Shown here piece by piece: positions 34,126 to 42,888 of a DNA stretch of 64,000 nucleotides. The stretch covers positions 1-64,000 of the forward strand of contig NZ_JAJOMB010000009.1 in NCBI RefSeq assembly GCF_021129305.1, in the 5' to 3' direction. Under the pieces are notes generated by a model that had not been told where the DNA came from, made no database searches, and worked only from the letters and a program-made list of their open reading frames with translations. Source of the stretch: Kineosporia babensis. GTDB lineage: Bacteria > Actinomycetota > Actinomycetes > Actinomycetales > Kineosporiaceae. Position 1 is the stretch's first letter. Each line of letters begins with the position of its first letter. The position numbers were made by a program, and so were the translations under genes.

Positions 34126-34386
34126 TCAGCTGTTCTCGGCCACGCTCAGAGCTAAGGCCTTGATCTCGTCAGCTCGTTCAGAGGCGCTTTGGAGCAGCTC
34201 CGAGAGCGCGTCGAGCTGGCTCTTGACCTCGGCCATTCCTTCGATCACGCCTTCCGCGCCGAGTGCTGCGGCCGTGGCGCCGACCTGCTCGGCCTCCTGG
34301 GCCGAGGCGCCGCTGGCGGCGGTGGCCTCGTTGATCTGCTCGGTCACGCCGCCGATGAGTTCCGCGAGTTCGTCGATCTTCGACAT
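34126..34386 (-). CDS. Cassette copy 2, protein A: 86-aa helical-hairpin protein
   Basis: 86 residues, 67 identical to the copy at 19290-19550 without a gap. Substitutions are conservative (D/E, K/R, V/I, S/A), as expected under selection on a helical bundle rather than decay. The promoter block upstream is shared with the other copy. The C-terminus EIKALALSVAEN is identical apart from the last residue. Confidence 0.82.
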   Translation of the reverse strand: MSKIDELAELIGGVTEQINEATAASGASAQEAEQVGATAAALGAEGVIEGMAEVKSQLDALSELLQSASERADEIKALALSVAENS

Positions 34387-34392
34387 CCGGCT

Positions 34393-34488
34393 TGCCCCTC
34401 CGCTGCAACGATGTCTCGTAAGCCGCGAACATTACTGAACCGTACGTCTGATTGCTACCGTACGTGGTGAAGTCTGACCTTTTGTGAA
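34393..34488 (-). promoter_or_regulatory. Conserved upstream block of cassette copy 2
   Basis: Matches the block at 19553-19652 on the same strand, with GTCAGACTTC, GACGTACG and GTTCGCGGCTTAC in the same order. It ends 10 bases after the stop of the upstream membrane protein gene, so the cassette has its own promoter although it lies in a longer row of co-oriented genes. Confidence 0.65.
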
Positions 34489-34498
34489 GAGGGCGGGA

Positions 34499-35131
34499 TC
34501 AGAGGAGGATGATCGTCATCGCGATGGTGCCGGTGGCGAAGACGGCGAGCAGCGCCAGCATCGCCATCACCCAGGTCGCGTTGCTCAGGGCGGCATCGCC
34601 GGAGCGCCGCAGGGCTGCGTAGGAAATCGCACTACGCATGAGCAGCAGTACGCCGCCGATCATTCCGCCGATCCAGGCGCTTCCTTGCCCTTCTCCGGAT
34701 GCGGCCCTCATCACCGATCCCGCCCCGATCAGGAACACCACGACGCCGACCCAGAAGAAGAGGGCCAGGCCGCGACGCTGGCGTTGCTGCACTTCATCGA
34801 GCTGGTCGCGCAGTTGCTCGGACAAGAGCGCCTCGGCCACTGCGGGCGCCTGGGCTGCGCGAATCGCATCTACGTCCGCCGGCGGTGAACCGGCGGCCAG
34901 CGAACTGCGCCTACCTGGCACGGGAGTGGTTGCCGCGTAGTGCACGGACTGGTCGTCAGGGGCCTCGGCGAAGAATCCGGATCGCAATGGCGCGTCGTCC
35001 GTGAGTGCGTCTGGCAGCCACAGTTGCCAGCCTTCGGGCGGCGGGGGCCAGGACGGATCGGGCTGCCAGCCTGCCGGAGGCTTCCAGCCGATGGGTGCGG
35101 CGGGCCAGTTCGGTGGGGGATTGAAGCGCAC
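34499..35131 (-). CDS. Membrane protein with W/P-rich N-terminal repeats
   Basis: 210 residues. The first 40 contain repeats of P-x-x-W-P / P-x-GW (NWPAAPIGWKPPAGWQPD, then SWPPPPEGWQLW), a motif found at the cytoplasmic N-terminus of many actinobacterial membrane proteins. A charged helix (QLRDQLDEVQQRQRRG) precedes four hydrophobic helices: residues about 128-142, 155-168 and a pair from 185 to 210. Function unknown. It precedes the second cassette on the same strand and might be its membrane partner. Confidence 0.7.
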   Translation of the reverse strand: MRFNPPPNWPAAPIGWKPPAGWQPDPSWPPPPEGWQLWLPDALTDDAPLRSGFFAEAPDDQSVHYAATTPVPGRRSSLAAGSPPADVDAIRAAQAPAVAEALLSEQLRDQLDEVQQRQRRGLALFFWVGVVVFLIGAGSVMRAASGEGQGSAWIGGMIGGVLLLMRSAISYAALRRSGDAALSNATWVMAMLALLAVFATGTIAMTIILL

Positions 35132-35277
35132 GGCTGATCTTGCTCTTCAACTGTCGGTCTTGTCCAATTCATGGGGATTTTGGCGTTGGCGTCCGACGAT
35201 GCCGGAGCCGTGTTTAGAGACACTGTTAGGCCCTTAAAAGTGTTTCTGAGCGAGGTTCGGGTGGCCGGGCGGCGGGA

Positions 35278-35637
35278 TCAGGCACCCACGATGCTGCTCT
35301 TCTCGACGAGGGCGCCGTCGCTGAAGCAGAAGCGGTAGTAGAGGGTGCCTGACTCGTTGCTGACGTCGCTGGACAGGTAGTGGTCGCAGGTCGCGCCCTT
35401 GGGGCTGGGCTCGCGCTCGGTGTTGTCCGCGCCGTACACCTCGTTCTCGGTGAACTCCATCCCTTCGGGCAGTTGGGCGGTGACCGCGTCGGTGGTGTCG
35501 CCCACCTTGATGGCCGCGTAGGTGGCCTCCGAGACGGTGTTGTCCTTGAACAGCTTCCAGAGGAAGAAGCCACCGCCGGCCAGCAGGGCGACGCCCAGGA
35601 CGCCGACGACCAGGAGGGTGATCAGGACCTTCTTCAT
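35278..35637 (-). CDS. Small membrane-anchored SmpA/BLIP-like protein
   Basis: 119 residues. The N-terminal helix (KKVLITLLVVGVLGVALLAGG) anchors it; ATG 35637 is chosen because GGGAG lies just upstream. The extracytoplasmic part contains EATYAAIKVGDTTDAVTAQLPEG, which resembles the helix-turn of SmpA/OmlA and BLIP-fold domains (Y-x-x-I-x-x-G-x-(T/S)-x-x-x-V). Two cysteines (ATCDHY, FRFC-like YRFCFSDG) may form a disulfide. Role unknown; members of this fold often act in envelope protein assembly. Confidence 0.7.
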   Translation of the reverse strand: MKKVLITLLVVGVLGVALLAGGGFFLWKLFKDNTVSEATYAAIKVGDTTDAVTAQLPEGMEFTENEVYGADNTEREPSPKGATCDHYLSSDVSNESGTLYYRFCFSDGALVEKSSIVGA

Positions 35638-35781
35638 GACGATGGCTCCCTTGCGTAGATCCGGTTCTTCTTGACGTGAAGATCCTGGCAAGGGGTGCCG
35701 GGCGGGCTCGACCACATTAGGGCTGATCCGCGTTCACCGCCGGTGGTACGAAAGTTGCATCGAACCGGACCAAAAGACGAA

Positions 35782-35810
35782 GGTGCCCGCCGTCCACGAC
35801 GGCGGGCACC
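35782..35810 (-). terminator. Hairpin terminator of the metallopeptidase gene
   Basis: 13-base perfect arms (35782-35794 and 35798-35810) around a 3-base loop, 11 bases past the stop of the minus-strand protease gene. Confidence 0.85.
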
Positions 35811-35821
35811 CACGTCCTCAA

Positions 35822-38056
35822 TTACTTCTCGGCACCACCGCCGGGCTGCAGCACGCCGTTCACGCTCAGGGTGTACGACGCGTACTGCTGCACCTGCTCG
35901 GTGGGTTCGTCGTAGGCCACGACCGCGACCACCTCGTCGGCCTTGCGCAGCTGACGCACCTCAGGGCTCTTACGGTCGAGCTGGATGCCGGCCCGGCCGT
36001 CGAAGCTGACCTGGACGGCGCGCTGGCGGCGGGTGTCCAGGCCGATCAGCCGCACGTTCCAGTTGTGCACCACGACGGGGACGATCTCGGTGGGGGAGTC
36101 GAACGGCTCCAGGCTCGAGCCGTCGCTGATCTTCACCGAACCCACCGCGAGGTCGTCGATCAGCAGGCCGCCCTCGTTGACCCCGCCGTCGCTGACGTAG
36201 CGGATGCTGAGCAGAACGTCCTTACCGGCGTAGGCCGACAGGTCGAACTCCTCGGCCTGGAAGCCCTTTGTGGTGCCGTTCAGACCCGGGCCGAGTGGGC
36301 CGTCGAGCGTTCTTGTGCCGGGAATCGGCTCGCTGTAGGTCTTTCCGCCGTCGGTGGAGACGCTGACGTAGCCGTAGTCGTACGTGGACTCGGCGCCGTA
36401 CTTGGCCTGGAACCGCAGCGTCGGGTCGTTCTTGGGCACACTGACCGGGGTGACCAGGGCGGCATCGGTGTTGTTCGCGTTCCCGGAGAACAGCACCGGG
36501 TTGCCGGGCCGGTCCGCGTCGTCGTCCACGATCGTCCAGGCCAGCGGCAGGGCCGGCAGCGTCTCGGCACCGCTGAAGGCGAGCGAGTCGATGTCCTTGC
36601 CGCGGATCGCCTTACCCTCGGCCCGCACCGGTACGTAGTCCGCACCGTTCGGCGAAACCCCCGGCTTGACATACGATTCCGGGTTCTCCAGGTTGACCGC
36701 CGCGAGGAGGCTCTTGCTGGTCACATCGGCTTTGGCGGCGCCGGTGATCCGCGACTTGGGGTTGCTGTCGAGGAACTTGTCCAGCACCAGCGCGGACTGG
36801 AAGTCGTGCAGCACGTCCTCCAGGCTGTCCACGCCGATCGCCTTCAGCTGGGCCCGCACACTGTCCAGGCCCTGGTGCTCGCCGTCGCGGTGCAGCGCGG
36901 AGATGAAGTCGGTGCCGTAGCGATCGTGCAGGAACAGCAAGAACGCGTACGCGTGGCCGTAGTCGGCCAGTACCGCGTTCGGGTTGTCGGTGTCCTCACC
37001 CCAGAGGTTCAGCGAGTTCTGGGCACCGCCGCAGTTGCGCGGGTTGGGGTTGGCCGGTGTCTTGACCGTCCCGTAGCCCAGGAAACAGTTGAGGTGGTTG
37101 TCGAAGCCGGACTCGTTGATCGAGGCGGTGGTGTTCGAGTAGCCGGTCAGCGCGATGGCGATGTCGGACAGGCCCTCGTTGAGCCAGACGCTCTCGTCCG
37201 GGTCGGCGTAGTACTGCAGCAGGTGCTGCCACTCGTGGCCGAAAACGCCCTCGTACAACCAGGGACGAGCGGGTCGGCTGGTGCACAGGTCGTCGGTTGC
37301 GGCGTCCGGTGGGTTGGCGGTGGTGCGATGCGCCCAGTCGAAGGCGTCGATCGTCATCACGTTCCGGTCGAGGATCTCGTTCAGGTACGAGGAGAAGAAA
37401 CCGGCGATGTAGGTGGGCTGGGCGGGGAAGTTGTAATAGTTGCCGTCGCGCACGTTGTCGATCAGAGTGACGGTCCGGGCGCCGCCACCGGTGTAGTCAC
37501 CACCGTTGCCGTTGGCGTCCGGGCCCAGCAGGGCGTTGCTGCCGTCGCGGTCGGGCGGGGTGCTGAACGCCGCCGTCTCGGTCGGGTACATGTTGGTCTC
37601 GAATTCCTCGACCAGGCCGGCGACCTGCTCGTCGGTGACCGTGGTGGAACCCTCGACGGCGTTGCGGCAGTCGCCCTCGGGGAAGGCGATGTCGTTGGCC
37701 ACCCACACCTCGATGTGCTCGCCCACCCCGCGCAGCGTGTAGTCCTTGCGGTAGTAGTAGCCCTCCTGGTCGTCGTTGGCCACCCACTGCCGGACGGTGC
37801 CGACCTCGGGCGTTTCTCCGGCCTGGGCCTGGGCCTTCAGCCGCGACTGCTTCTCGGCCTGGTAGCTGCGCGGCGCCTTCAGGGCCTGGCCGTCGACCAC
37901 CTGCGGCGTCTTGGTGCCCATGGTGATGTCCGAGACGACCTCGGCCGGAGTGGGCTCGGCCGGGGCGGCGGCACTGGGGCCGACGGGCAGGACCAGAGTG
38001 ACGAGCGGGACTGCGAGAGCGAGGGCGACAGGCGCCGCCAGGCGTTTCCGGACCAT
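35822..38056 (-). CDS. Exported zinc metallopeptidase, immune inhibitor A (M6)-like
   Basis: 744 residues from ATG 38056, preceded by AAGGAGA. The signal peptide is MVRKRLAAPVALALAVPLV and on to cleavage near PSAAA (residue about 30). Residues 274-278 are HEWQH, the zinc motif HExxH, followed after 18 residues by NEGLSD, whose Glu would be the third ligand. The C-terminal half has beta-sandwich regions with NGTTKGFQAEEFDLSAYAGKDV and a VSTDGGKTYSEP element, typical of MAM/jelly-roll domains in M6-type proteases. It would degrade extracellular proteins. An upstream ATG at 38176 would precede the signal peptide by 40 basic residues and is unlikely. Confidence 0.88.
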   Translation of the reverse strand: MVRKRLAAPVALALAVPLVTLVLPVGPSAAAPAEPTPAEVVSDITMGTKTPQVVDGQALKAPRSYQAEKQSRLKAQAQAGETPEVGTVRQWVANDDQEGYYYRKDYTLRGVGEHIEVWVANDIAFPEGDCRNAVEGSTTVTDEQVAGLVEEFETNMYPTETAAFSTPPDRDGSNALLGPDANGNGGDYTGGGARTVTLIDNVRDGNYYNFPAQPTYIAGFFSSYLNEILDRNVMTIDAFDWAHRTTANPPDAATDDLCTSRPARPWLYEGVFGHEWQHLLQYYADPDESVWLNEGLSDIAIALTGYSNTTASINESGFDNHLNCFLGYGTVKTPANPNPRNCGGAQNSLNLWGEDTDNPNAVLADYGHAYAFLLFLHDRYGTDFISALHRDGEHQGLDSVRAQLKAIGVDSLEDVLHDFQSALVLDKFLDSNPKSRITGAAKADVTSKSLLAAVNLENPESYVKPGVSPNGADYVPVRAEGKAIRGKDIDSLAFSGAETLPALPLAWTIVDDDADRPGNPVLFSGNANNTDAALVTPVSVPKNDPTLRFQAKYGAESTYDYGYVSVSTDGGKTYSEPIPGTRTLDGPLGPGLNGTTKGFQAEEFDLSAYAGKDVLLSIRYVSDGGVNEGGLLIDDLAVGSVKISDGSSLEPFDSPTEIVPVVVHNWNVRLIGLDTRRQRAVQVSFDGRAGIQLDRKSPEVRQLRKADEVVAVVAYDEPTEQVQQYASYTLSVNGVLQPGGGAEK

Positions 38057-38306
38057 CAAATCTCCTTGAGACGTGGACGGAGCACGGTGCGCATCGGGGC
38101 GGGCGGGCTTTCGGCGCCGGCCCCGCCGGATGCGTGAACGCACCCGAAGCGGGACTGACGGTAGCTGAAGCGTCACTGAAAGTCATGGCAGTTGAGTAGT
38201 CCGGACCCTTTGGGCGCTCCGGGTACCGGCTGGCACTTCCGCTCCTGGGCAACCGGTTTCGCGCGGCCGATTGGTCGGCCGATCGTTCGCTGTTCTAACG
38301 TGCACC

Positions 38307-39338
38307 GTGCCAAACCAAGTAACTGCCCCGCCGATGCGCCAGGCCCAGCACGCGCTGCGCCTGGATCTGGTCCGCTCGGAGAAGGCGTCCGTGCACCTGA
38401 TCACCTTCGTGGTCGCCGCGGTCTCGACCATCCTGATCACCCGCGCCTACCTGGCCCTGACCGGGTACCCGAAGATCGGCGGGGACAGTGGGCTGCACGT
38501 GGCCCACGTGCTGCCCGGCGGGCTGCTGATGCTGGCCTCGATCGTGCTCAGCTTCTCCTACGTGGGGCGCGGGCCGCGGCCGATCGCGGCGCTGCTCGGC
38601 GGAGTGGGCTTCGGGCTGTTCATCGACGAGGTGGGCAAGTTCGTCACGGCCGACAACAACTACTTCTTCGAGCCTGCCGCCGCGATCATCTACGTGGTCT
38701 TCGCCGCCCTGGTGGTGGGGGCGCACGCCTGGCGTCGGCACCGTCCGCTGACCGATGAGGAGAAGGTGGCCAACGCCGCGCACGTTCTGGTCGACGGGTT
38801 GGCGGGGCGACTGCCGGACCGGCGCCGGCAGGAGATGCTGGCCACGCTGGAGTCAATGGGAGACGTGCGTGGTGCCCGTCAGTTGCACGAGTTGCTTTTG
38901 TCGGTGGAGCCGCGTACCCCGGCCTTGCCGCAGCATCTGGAACGACTGTGGCAGCGCGTGCCCGAGGGCTTCGACCGGATCGCGGAATCCCGCTTCGCGG
39001 CGCCGGTACTGGGCGCGTTGTTCGCCCTGCAGGCGCTCGGTGCGCTGATCGTGGCCGTGGGTCTGTGGCGCACCGGCACCTCGTACGCGGTGATCATGTC
39101 GGGCGTGCTGGCCGGGACCGCCACCTCGCTGGTCTTCGTGGTGCTGGGGCTGCGTCGCGGGCGGGCGGGAGATCGCCGCAGCGCCCTGGACTGGTTCCAG
39201 CGGGCCGCCCTGACCAGCCTCCTGCTCACCCAGGTCTTCCTGTTCACTGCCTCCCAGTTCGCCGCCACCGCCGGTCTGGTGGTCGACCTGATGCTGCTGG
39301 GCCTGGTCGCCACCAGCCGGGCCCGGGTCCGGCGCTGA
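38307..39338 (+). CDS. Polytopic membrane protein of unknown function
   Basis: About 343 residues from GTG 38307 (ATG 38334 also possible). Four or five helices lie in the N-terminal part (HLITFVVAAVSTILITRAYL, VLPGGLLMLASIVLSFSYV, PIAALLGGVGFGLFIDEVGKF, then FFEPAAAIIYVVFAALVVGA). A soluble helical region occupies residues 150-230, and four more helices follow to the end. FIDEVGKFVTADNNYFF is a striking conserved-looking motif with acidic residues at the membrane face. No family is recognised with certainty. It is read away from the protease gene across a 250-base gap. Confidence 0.65.
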   Translation: MPNQVTAPPMRQAQHALRLDLVRSEKASVHLITFVVAAVSTILITRAYLALTGYPKIGGDSGLHVAHVLPGGLLMLASIVLSFSYVGRGPRPIAALLGGVGFGLFIDEVGKFVTADNNYFFEPAAAIIYVVFAALVVGAHAWRRHRPLTDEEKVANAAHVLVDGLAGRLPDRRRQEMLATLESMGDVRGARQLHELLLSVEPRTPALPQHLERLWQRVPEGFDRIAESRFAAPVLGALFALQALGALIVAVGLWRTGTSYAVIMSGVLAGTATSLVFVVLGLRRGRAGDRRSALDWFQRAALTSLLLTQVFLFTASQFAATAGLVVDLMLLGLVATSRARVRR

Positions 39339-39381
39339 ACCCGGTTTGGGGTCTGGCCAGCCGGGTTGCCAAGATGACGGC

Positions 39382-39948
39382 GTGACTCTGAAGCCCTCGT
39401 CGAACCTGCCGGCCGCGTCGTGGATCACCGACGCCGAGGAGGAAGAGGACTGGACCCAGCTGGCCGGGTTCGGGCCGGCCGGCCTGCCCGGGTACCTGCG
39501 GGTGCGCATCCTCCCCGACCCCGAGCGTCCGTTCATGAGCGAGAACGACGTCACCGGCGAACACGACGAGCAGCAGCTGATGCGCCTGGTGCTCGACGTG
39601 CTCAGTCGCCACACCGGCACCGCGGAGGGCTGCTACTTCGGCCTCTGGGACGGCTGGGGCACCCACATCCCCGGCTTCAAGCCGATGATGCGCATCCCCA
39701 ACCGCGCCTACTACCTGTTCGAGGGCCCGCTCGCCGAGGCCGGGCAGTGGAGCATCGAGGGGCACGACGAGCCGCTGCTGCCCGCCTTCGTCTGGCCCTC
39801 GGACCAGGCCTGGTGCGTGGCCAAGGACGTGGACCAGCACTGGATCGGGATCGGCGCCCCGGAAGCGGCGATCCAGGAACTGCTGGCCGTGCCCCAGCTC
39901 GACGCGGTCCCGGCCGACCCGGCCGAGCAGCAGCCGTTCTACCTCTGA
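39382..39948 (+). CDS. Protein of unknown function
   Basis: 188 residues from GTG 39382; no signal or membrane part. It has a Trp-rich core (CYFGLWDGWGT, VWPSDQAWCVAKDVDQHWIGIG). The ending D-x-D-x-H-W-I-G-I-G-A followed by I-x-x-L recalls actinomycete proteins of unknown function in which two such beta motifs are separated by a receptor-like Y-Y-L-F-E-G-P strand. Probably cytoplasmic. The next gene begins 13 bases downstream. Confidence 0.6.
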   Translation: MTLKPSSNLPAASWITDAEEEEDWTQLAGFGPAGLPGYLRVRILPDPERPFMSENDVTGEHDEQQLMRLVLDVLSRHTGTAEGCYFGLWDGWGTHIPGFKPMMRIPNRAYYLFEGPLAEAGQWSIEGHDEPLLPAFVWPSDQAWCVAKDVDQHWIGIGAPEAAIQELLAVPQLDAVPADPAEQQPFYL

Positions 39949-39961
39949 GGGGTGGTACGGG

Positions 39962-40153
39962 ATGGACCCGGAATGGATCCCCCCACGTCTGCGCGGCCCG
40001 CTCGGGGTGGTGTTCGGGGTGATCGCGGTGGGCGTGCTCGGAGTCTCGGTCTACCGCACGTTCTGGCAGGGCGAGGTGATCTCCGGCAGCTTCATCGGGC
40101 TGATGGCCGGGGCCTGGCTCGGGTACGGAATCCACTTCTGGCGGCACCGGTGA
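39962..40153 (+). CDS. Small two-helix membrane protein
   Basis: 63 residues with two hydrophobic helices (LGVVFGVIAVGVLGVSVY and GSFIGLMAGAWLGYGIHF), joined by a short polar loop, and a basic end. ATG 39962 follows GGTACGGG. Function unknown. Same strand and close spacing to the preceding gene suggest an operon. Confidence 0.55.
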   Translation: MDPEWIPPRLRGPLGVVFGVIAVGVLGVSVYRTFWQGEVISGSFIGLMAGAWLGYGIHFWRHR

Positions 40154-40194
40154 CCAGGTAGTTCAGGGCCGGCGGGATGTGCGAGGCTCGGCGC

Positions 40195-40842
40195 GTGCAG
40201 CGCCCGGGTCTTCGTCTGATCAGCTTCGTCCTTGCGCTGGTGGTGATCGGGGTTGTGGTCTGGCTCTTCCTGCCGGTCTCGGCCGAGGGCCTGCGCTCCG
40301 GTCTGGAAGGCTTCGGCTGGGTCGCCGGGCCGGTCTTCGTCGTGGTCAGCGCCCTGCTCGGCCTGGTGTTCGTGCCCGGTCCGCTGCTGGCCGCCGCCAC
40401 CGGAGCGTTGTTCGGCACCTGGCTCGGTTTCGGGCTCGGCCTGTGCAGTTCCGTGCTGACCTCGGTCCTGGCCCTGCTGATCGCCCGCCGGGCCGGGGCT
40501 CCGGCGGTCGAAGAACTCAGCAACGAGAAGGTTCAGGCGCTGACCGACCTGGCCCGTGAGCACGGCATCGTCGCGGTCACGTTGCAGCGCCTGATCCCCG
40601 GCATCCCCGACACCCCGGTCTCCTACGCCTTCGGCCTGATCGGGCTACGCGCCCACCAGATCGCCCTCGGCACCCTGATCGGCTCGGCGCCCCGCGGGTT
40701 CGCCTACGTGGCGCTGGGCGATGCCGCGGCCTCGGGTGATCAGCGGCTGGCCGTCGTGGCGGCGGTGATCGGCACGGTGCTCAGCCTGGTGGGTGTGCTG
40801 GCCGGGAGCCTGCTGGTTCGCCGACGCCGTTCGTCGTCCTGA
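40195..40842 (+). CDS. TVP38/TMEM64 (DedA-like, VTT domain) membrane protein
   Basis: 215 residues with about six helices. The VTT-domain marks are present: FVPGPLLAAATGALFGTWLGFGLG (the G-x-L-F-G-x-x-x-G loop) and the second re-entrant region with QRLIPGIPDTPVSYAFGLIGL (R-x-x-P-x-x-P). Members are thought to move lipids or act as scramblases/exporters in the membrane. GTG 40195 is likely the start, with a shorter alternative at none visible. The C-terminus is basic and cytoplasmic. Confidence 0.85.
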   Translation: MQRPGLRLISFVLALVVIGVVVWLFLPVSAEGLRSGLEGFGWVAGPVFVVVSALLGLVFVPGPLLAAATGALFGTWLGFGLGLCSSVLTSVLALLIARRAGAPAVEELSNEKVQALTDLAREHGIVAVTLQRLIPGIPDTPVSYAFGLIGLRAHQIALGTLIGSAPRGFAYVALGDAAASGDQRLAVVAAVIGTVLSLVGVLAGSLLVRRRRSSS

Positions 40843-40938
40843 TTGACAGACGTCAAATATGCGGGGTTGGGCCTGGGCGTCCTGGGCCCTCGTGCCGGGG
40901 CATTGCCTCGGACGAGGGTGCCTGTCTTCCATGATCTG

Positions 40939-41268
40939 ATGGGCAACTGGCCGGTCGTCGTCACCAATCGATGTGCGGACGCCTGCGCCGCCCAGTTCCA
41001 GCTGGGCAGCCGTGCCGAGGCCAGAGACTGGCTGGAGTCCGAGATCGTGCTCGAGGGCCGGATCACCGACCGGCTGCCCCCCGAAGCGGCCGGCCTGCAC
41101 AGCCGCACCGGCTGGTTCCTGGTGTTCGACGACCTCCTGGTGCTGTCGCTGGGCAACGACTGGCTGGGCCGTCAGGTCTGGGTCGCCACCAACTGTTTCG
41201 CCTGGCCCAAGGGTCCAGAACCGCCTCACTCCAGCTTTTTTCGGCGCCTTCGAGGCCGCCGGCCGTGA
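40939..41268 (+). CDS. Protein of unknown function
   Basis: About 109 residues from ATG 40939; a longer frame open from TTG 40843 lacks a ribosome binding site. The protein is soluble with a beta/helical mix and two cysteines near the start (NRCADACAAQF). WLGRQVWVATNCFAWP near residue 75 has a further cysteine. It ends directly against the convergent NUDIX gene. No family recognised. Confidence 0.45.
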   Translation: MGNWPVVVTNRCADACAAQFQLGSRAEARDWLESEIVLEGRITDRLPPEAAGLHSRTGWFLVFDDLLVLSLGNDWLGRQVWVATNCFAWPKGPEPPHSSFFRRLRGRRP

Positions 41269-41784
41269 TCAGGACCAGAGTTCGAACGGCTCATCGACCT
41301 CTTCGCCGCGCAGTAGGGGATCGATCAGCTCGGGAAGTCTTCCGGGGTAGAAGCGCTCGCTGCTGGCGCTCAGCTCGGCCAGCGGCCACCAGCGAAAACT
41401 GAAGTAGTCCTCCAGCTCTTCCGCCAGCCGGTGCGAAACATCCAGTTCTGGGCCGGGAATCGGCAGTCGCAGCAGCACCACCACCTCGTCCTGCACATGC
41501 CGGCGCTGCCGATACGCAAAGGTCGCCCTGCGTCGCCAGGTCGGCGGCCCCACCTGGGTGGGCGTCACCACGATGCCGGTCTCCTCGTAGAGTTCCCGCA
41601 CCGCCGCATCCGCCATCGATTCCCCCGCCTCGATCCCGCCGCCGGGCAGCTCCCACCAGTGGCCCACCTCCGGCCGATCCGGATCCTGCGTGTGCAACAA
41701 CAACGCCCGGTCTTTGGAATCAACCACCACCACCCGCACCGCCCTGCGCTCCACCACCGGCAGATCGTCCGGCAATTCATCCAT
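41269..41784 (-). CDS. NUDIX hydrolase
   Basis: 171 residues. The NUDIX box G-x5-E-x7-R-E-x-x-E-E-x-G is complete: GGGIEAGESMADAAVRELYE and then ETG, around residues 46-69. VVVVDSKDRALLLHTQD before it and WWELPGG are the usual first strands. It would hydrolyse a nucleoside diphosphate linked to another group; the substrate cannot be told. ATG 41784 starts the conserved part; a longer frame from 41919 is unlikely. Confidence 0.92.
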   Translation of the reverse strand: MDELPDDLPVVERRAVRVVVVDSKDRALLLHTQDPDRPEVGHWWELPGGGIEAGESMADAAVRELYEETGIVVTPTQVGPPTWRRRATFAYRQRRHVQDEVVVLLRLPIPGPELDVSHRLAEELEDYFSFRWWPLAELSASSERFYPGRLPELIDPLLRGEEVDEPFELWS

Positions 41785-41820
41785 GCCTCGCACCGTACCC
41801 GGGTGCTGCTGCCCGCGATC

Positions 41821-41941
41821 GGGAAGACAAAACACGCTATGAGGTGGCTTTGTCTCCCCGATCAGGGTTGGAAGGGCGATAACAGGCTGTGCCGGGTTGA
41901 GGGTGGACGTGCCGGTCATGGCGATAGCAGGCTGTGCCCGG
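41821..41941. repeat. Cluster of hairpin and short direct repeats
   Basis: GATCGGGAAGACAAA (from about 41817) pairs with TTTGTCTCCCCGATC (41849-41863) with one mismatch. Inside its loop is ACACGCTATG (41831-41840). Two further similar units follow: GGCGATAACAGGCTGTGCC from 41875 and GGCGATAGCAGGCTGTGCC from 41920, which differ at one base. The three ten-base cores lie 51 and 45 bases apart. The cluster sits between the NUDIX and TauE-like genes. Confidence 0.55.
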
Positions 41942-42020
41942 TGTGGAAGGCACTGGTGCCTTTTGGCGGCCAGGGCGGTCGAGCTCGGGGAGTCAGGAGC
42001 GCGGCGGGGGAGACTTCTAG

Positions 42021-42884
42021 ATGGGTAAGGTGACGGCCCAAGCTGAACCTGGAGATCCTGCGTTGATGTTCGCTCCTGCCGCCGAAGCCGGTCTGTTCTT
42101 CCCGCCCGAACTCGGTACCACTGCGCTCGTTCTGCTTCTGCTGGCCGCCTTCGCCGCGGGGTGGGTGGATGCCGTGGTCGGGGGCGGCGGGCTGCTGCAA
42201 CTGCCGGCGCTGTTGCTGGTACCGGGGTTGACGCCGGTGCAGGTGCTGGCGACGAACAAGCTGGGGTCGATCTTCGGGACGGCGACGAGCGCGCTGACTT
42301 TCTACCGCCGGGCCAAGCCCGACCTCAGAACCGCGCTGCCGATGGCCGGGGTGGCGCTGGGCGGGAGCTTCGCCGGGGCGTCGATCGCCTCGGCCCTGCC
42401 GGTTGCGGTGTTCAAGCCGGTGATCGTGGTGGCGCTGATCGTGGTCGCGAGCATCACGCTGGCCAAGCCGGCGCTGGGGCAGAGCACGGCGTTGCGGTAC
42501 TCGGGGCACGCGCATCTGCGGGCCGCGGTGGCGGTGGGGCTGGCGATCGGGGTCTACGACGGCGTGCTCGGGCCGGGCACCGGGACGTTCCTGGTGATGG
42601 CCATGGTCAGCCTGATCGGTTACGACTTTCTGCAGGCCAGCGCCAAGGCCAAGATCGTCAACTTCGCCACCAACCTGGGCGCGCTGCTGTTCTTCGTCCC
42701 GACCGGCTCGGTGGTGTGGGGCCTGGGCATCCTGCTCGGCCTGGCCAATCTGAGCGGCGGCTACCTCGGTGCCCGGATGGCGATCTCCAGCGGGGCCAAG
42801 TTCATCCGGGTGGTCTTCCTGGTCGTGGTGCTGGCCCTGATCGTCAAGGTGAGTCACGACATCTACGTGGAGAACTGGGGCTGA
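42021..42884 (+). CDS. TauE/SafE-family (TSUP) transporter
   Basis: 287 residues, about eight helices. Both family repeats are visible: AAGWVDAVVGGGGLLQLPALLL near residue 45, with G-(F/W)-(I/V)-(D/G)-x-x-x-G-G-G-G-x-x-x-x-P, and GVYDGVLGPGTGTFLVMAMV near 175, with G-x-x-(D/G)-G-x-x-G-x-G-x-G. ATNKLGSIFGTATSA is also typical. Such proteins export sulfite, sulfoacetate or similar anions, or import them; the substrate is unknown. It converges with the GGDEF gene, 4 bases apart. Confidence 0.92.
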   Translation: MGKVTAQAEPGDPALMFAPAAEAGLFFPPELGTTALVLLLLAAFAAGWVDAVVGGGGLLQLPALLLVPGLTPVQVLATNKLGSIFGTATSALTFYRRAKPDLRTALPMAGVALGGSFAGASIASALPVAVFKPVIVVALIVVASITLAKPALGQSTALRYSGHAHLRAAVAVGLAIGVYDGVLGPGTGTFLVMAMVSLIGYDFLQASAKAKIVNFATNLGALLFFVPTGSVVWGLGILLGLANLSGGYLGARMAISSGAKFIRVVFLVVVLALIVKVSHDIYVENWG

Positions 42885-42888
42885 GGCC

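Noticed and set aside
35783-38137. 784-codon frame antisense to the metallopeptidase
   Set aside because: Val/Arg/Gln/His-rich translation typical of antisense frames in high-GC genes; the minus-strand frame has a signal peptide and HEWQH.
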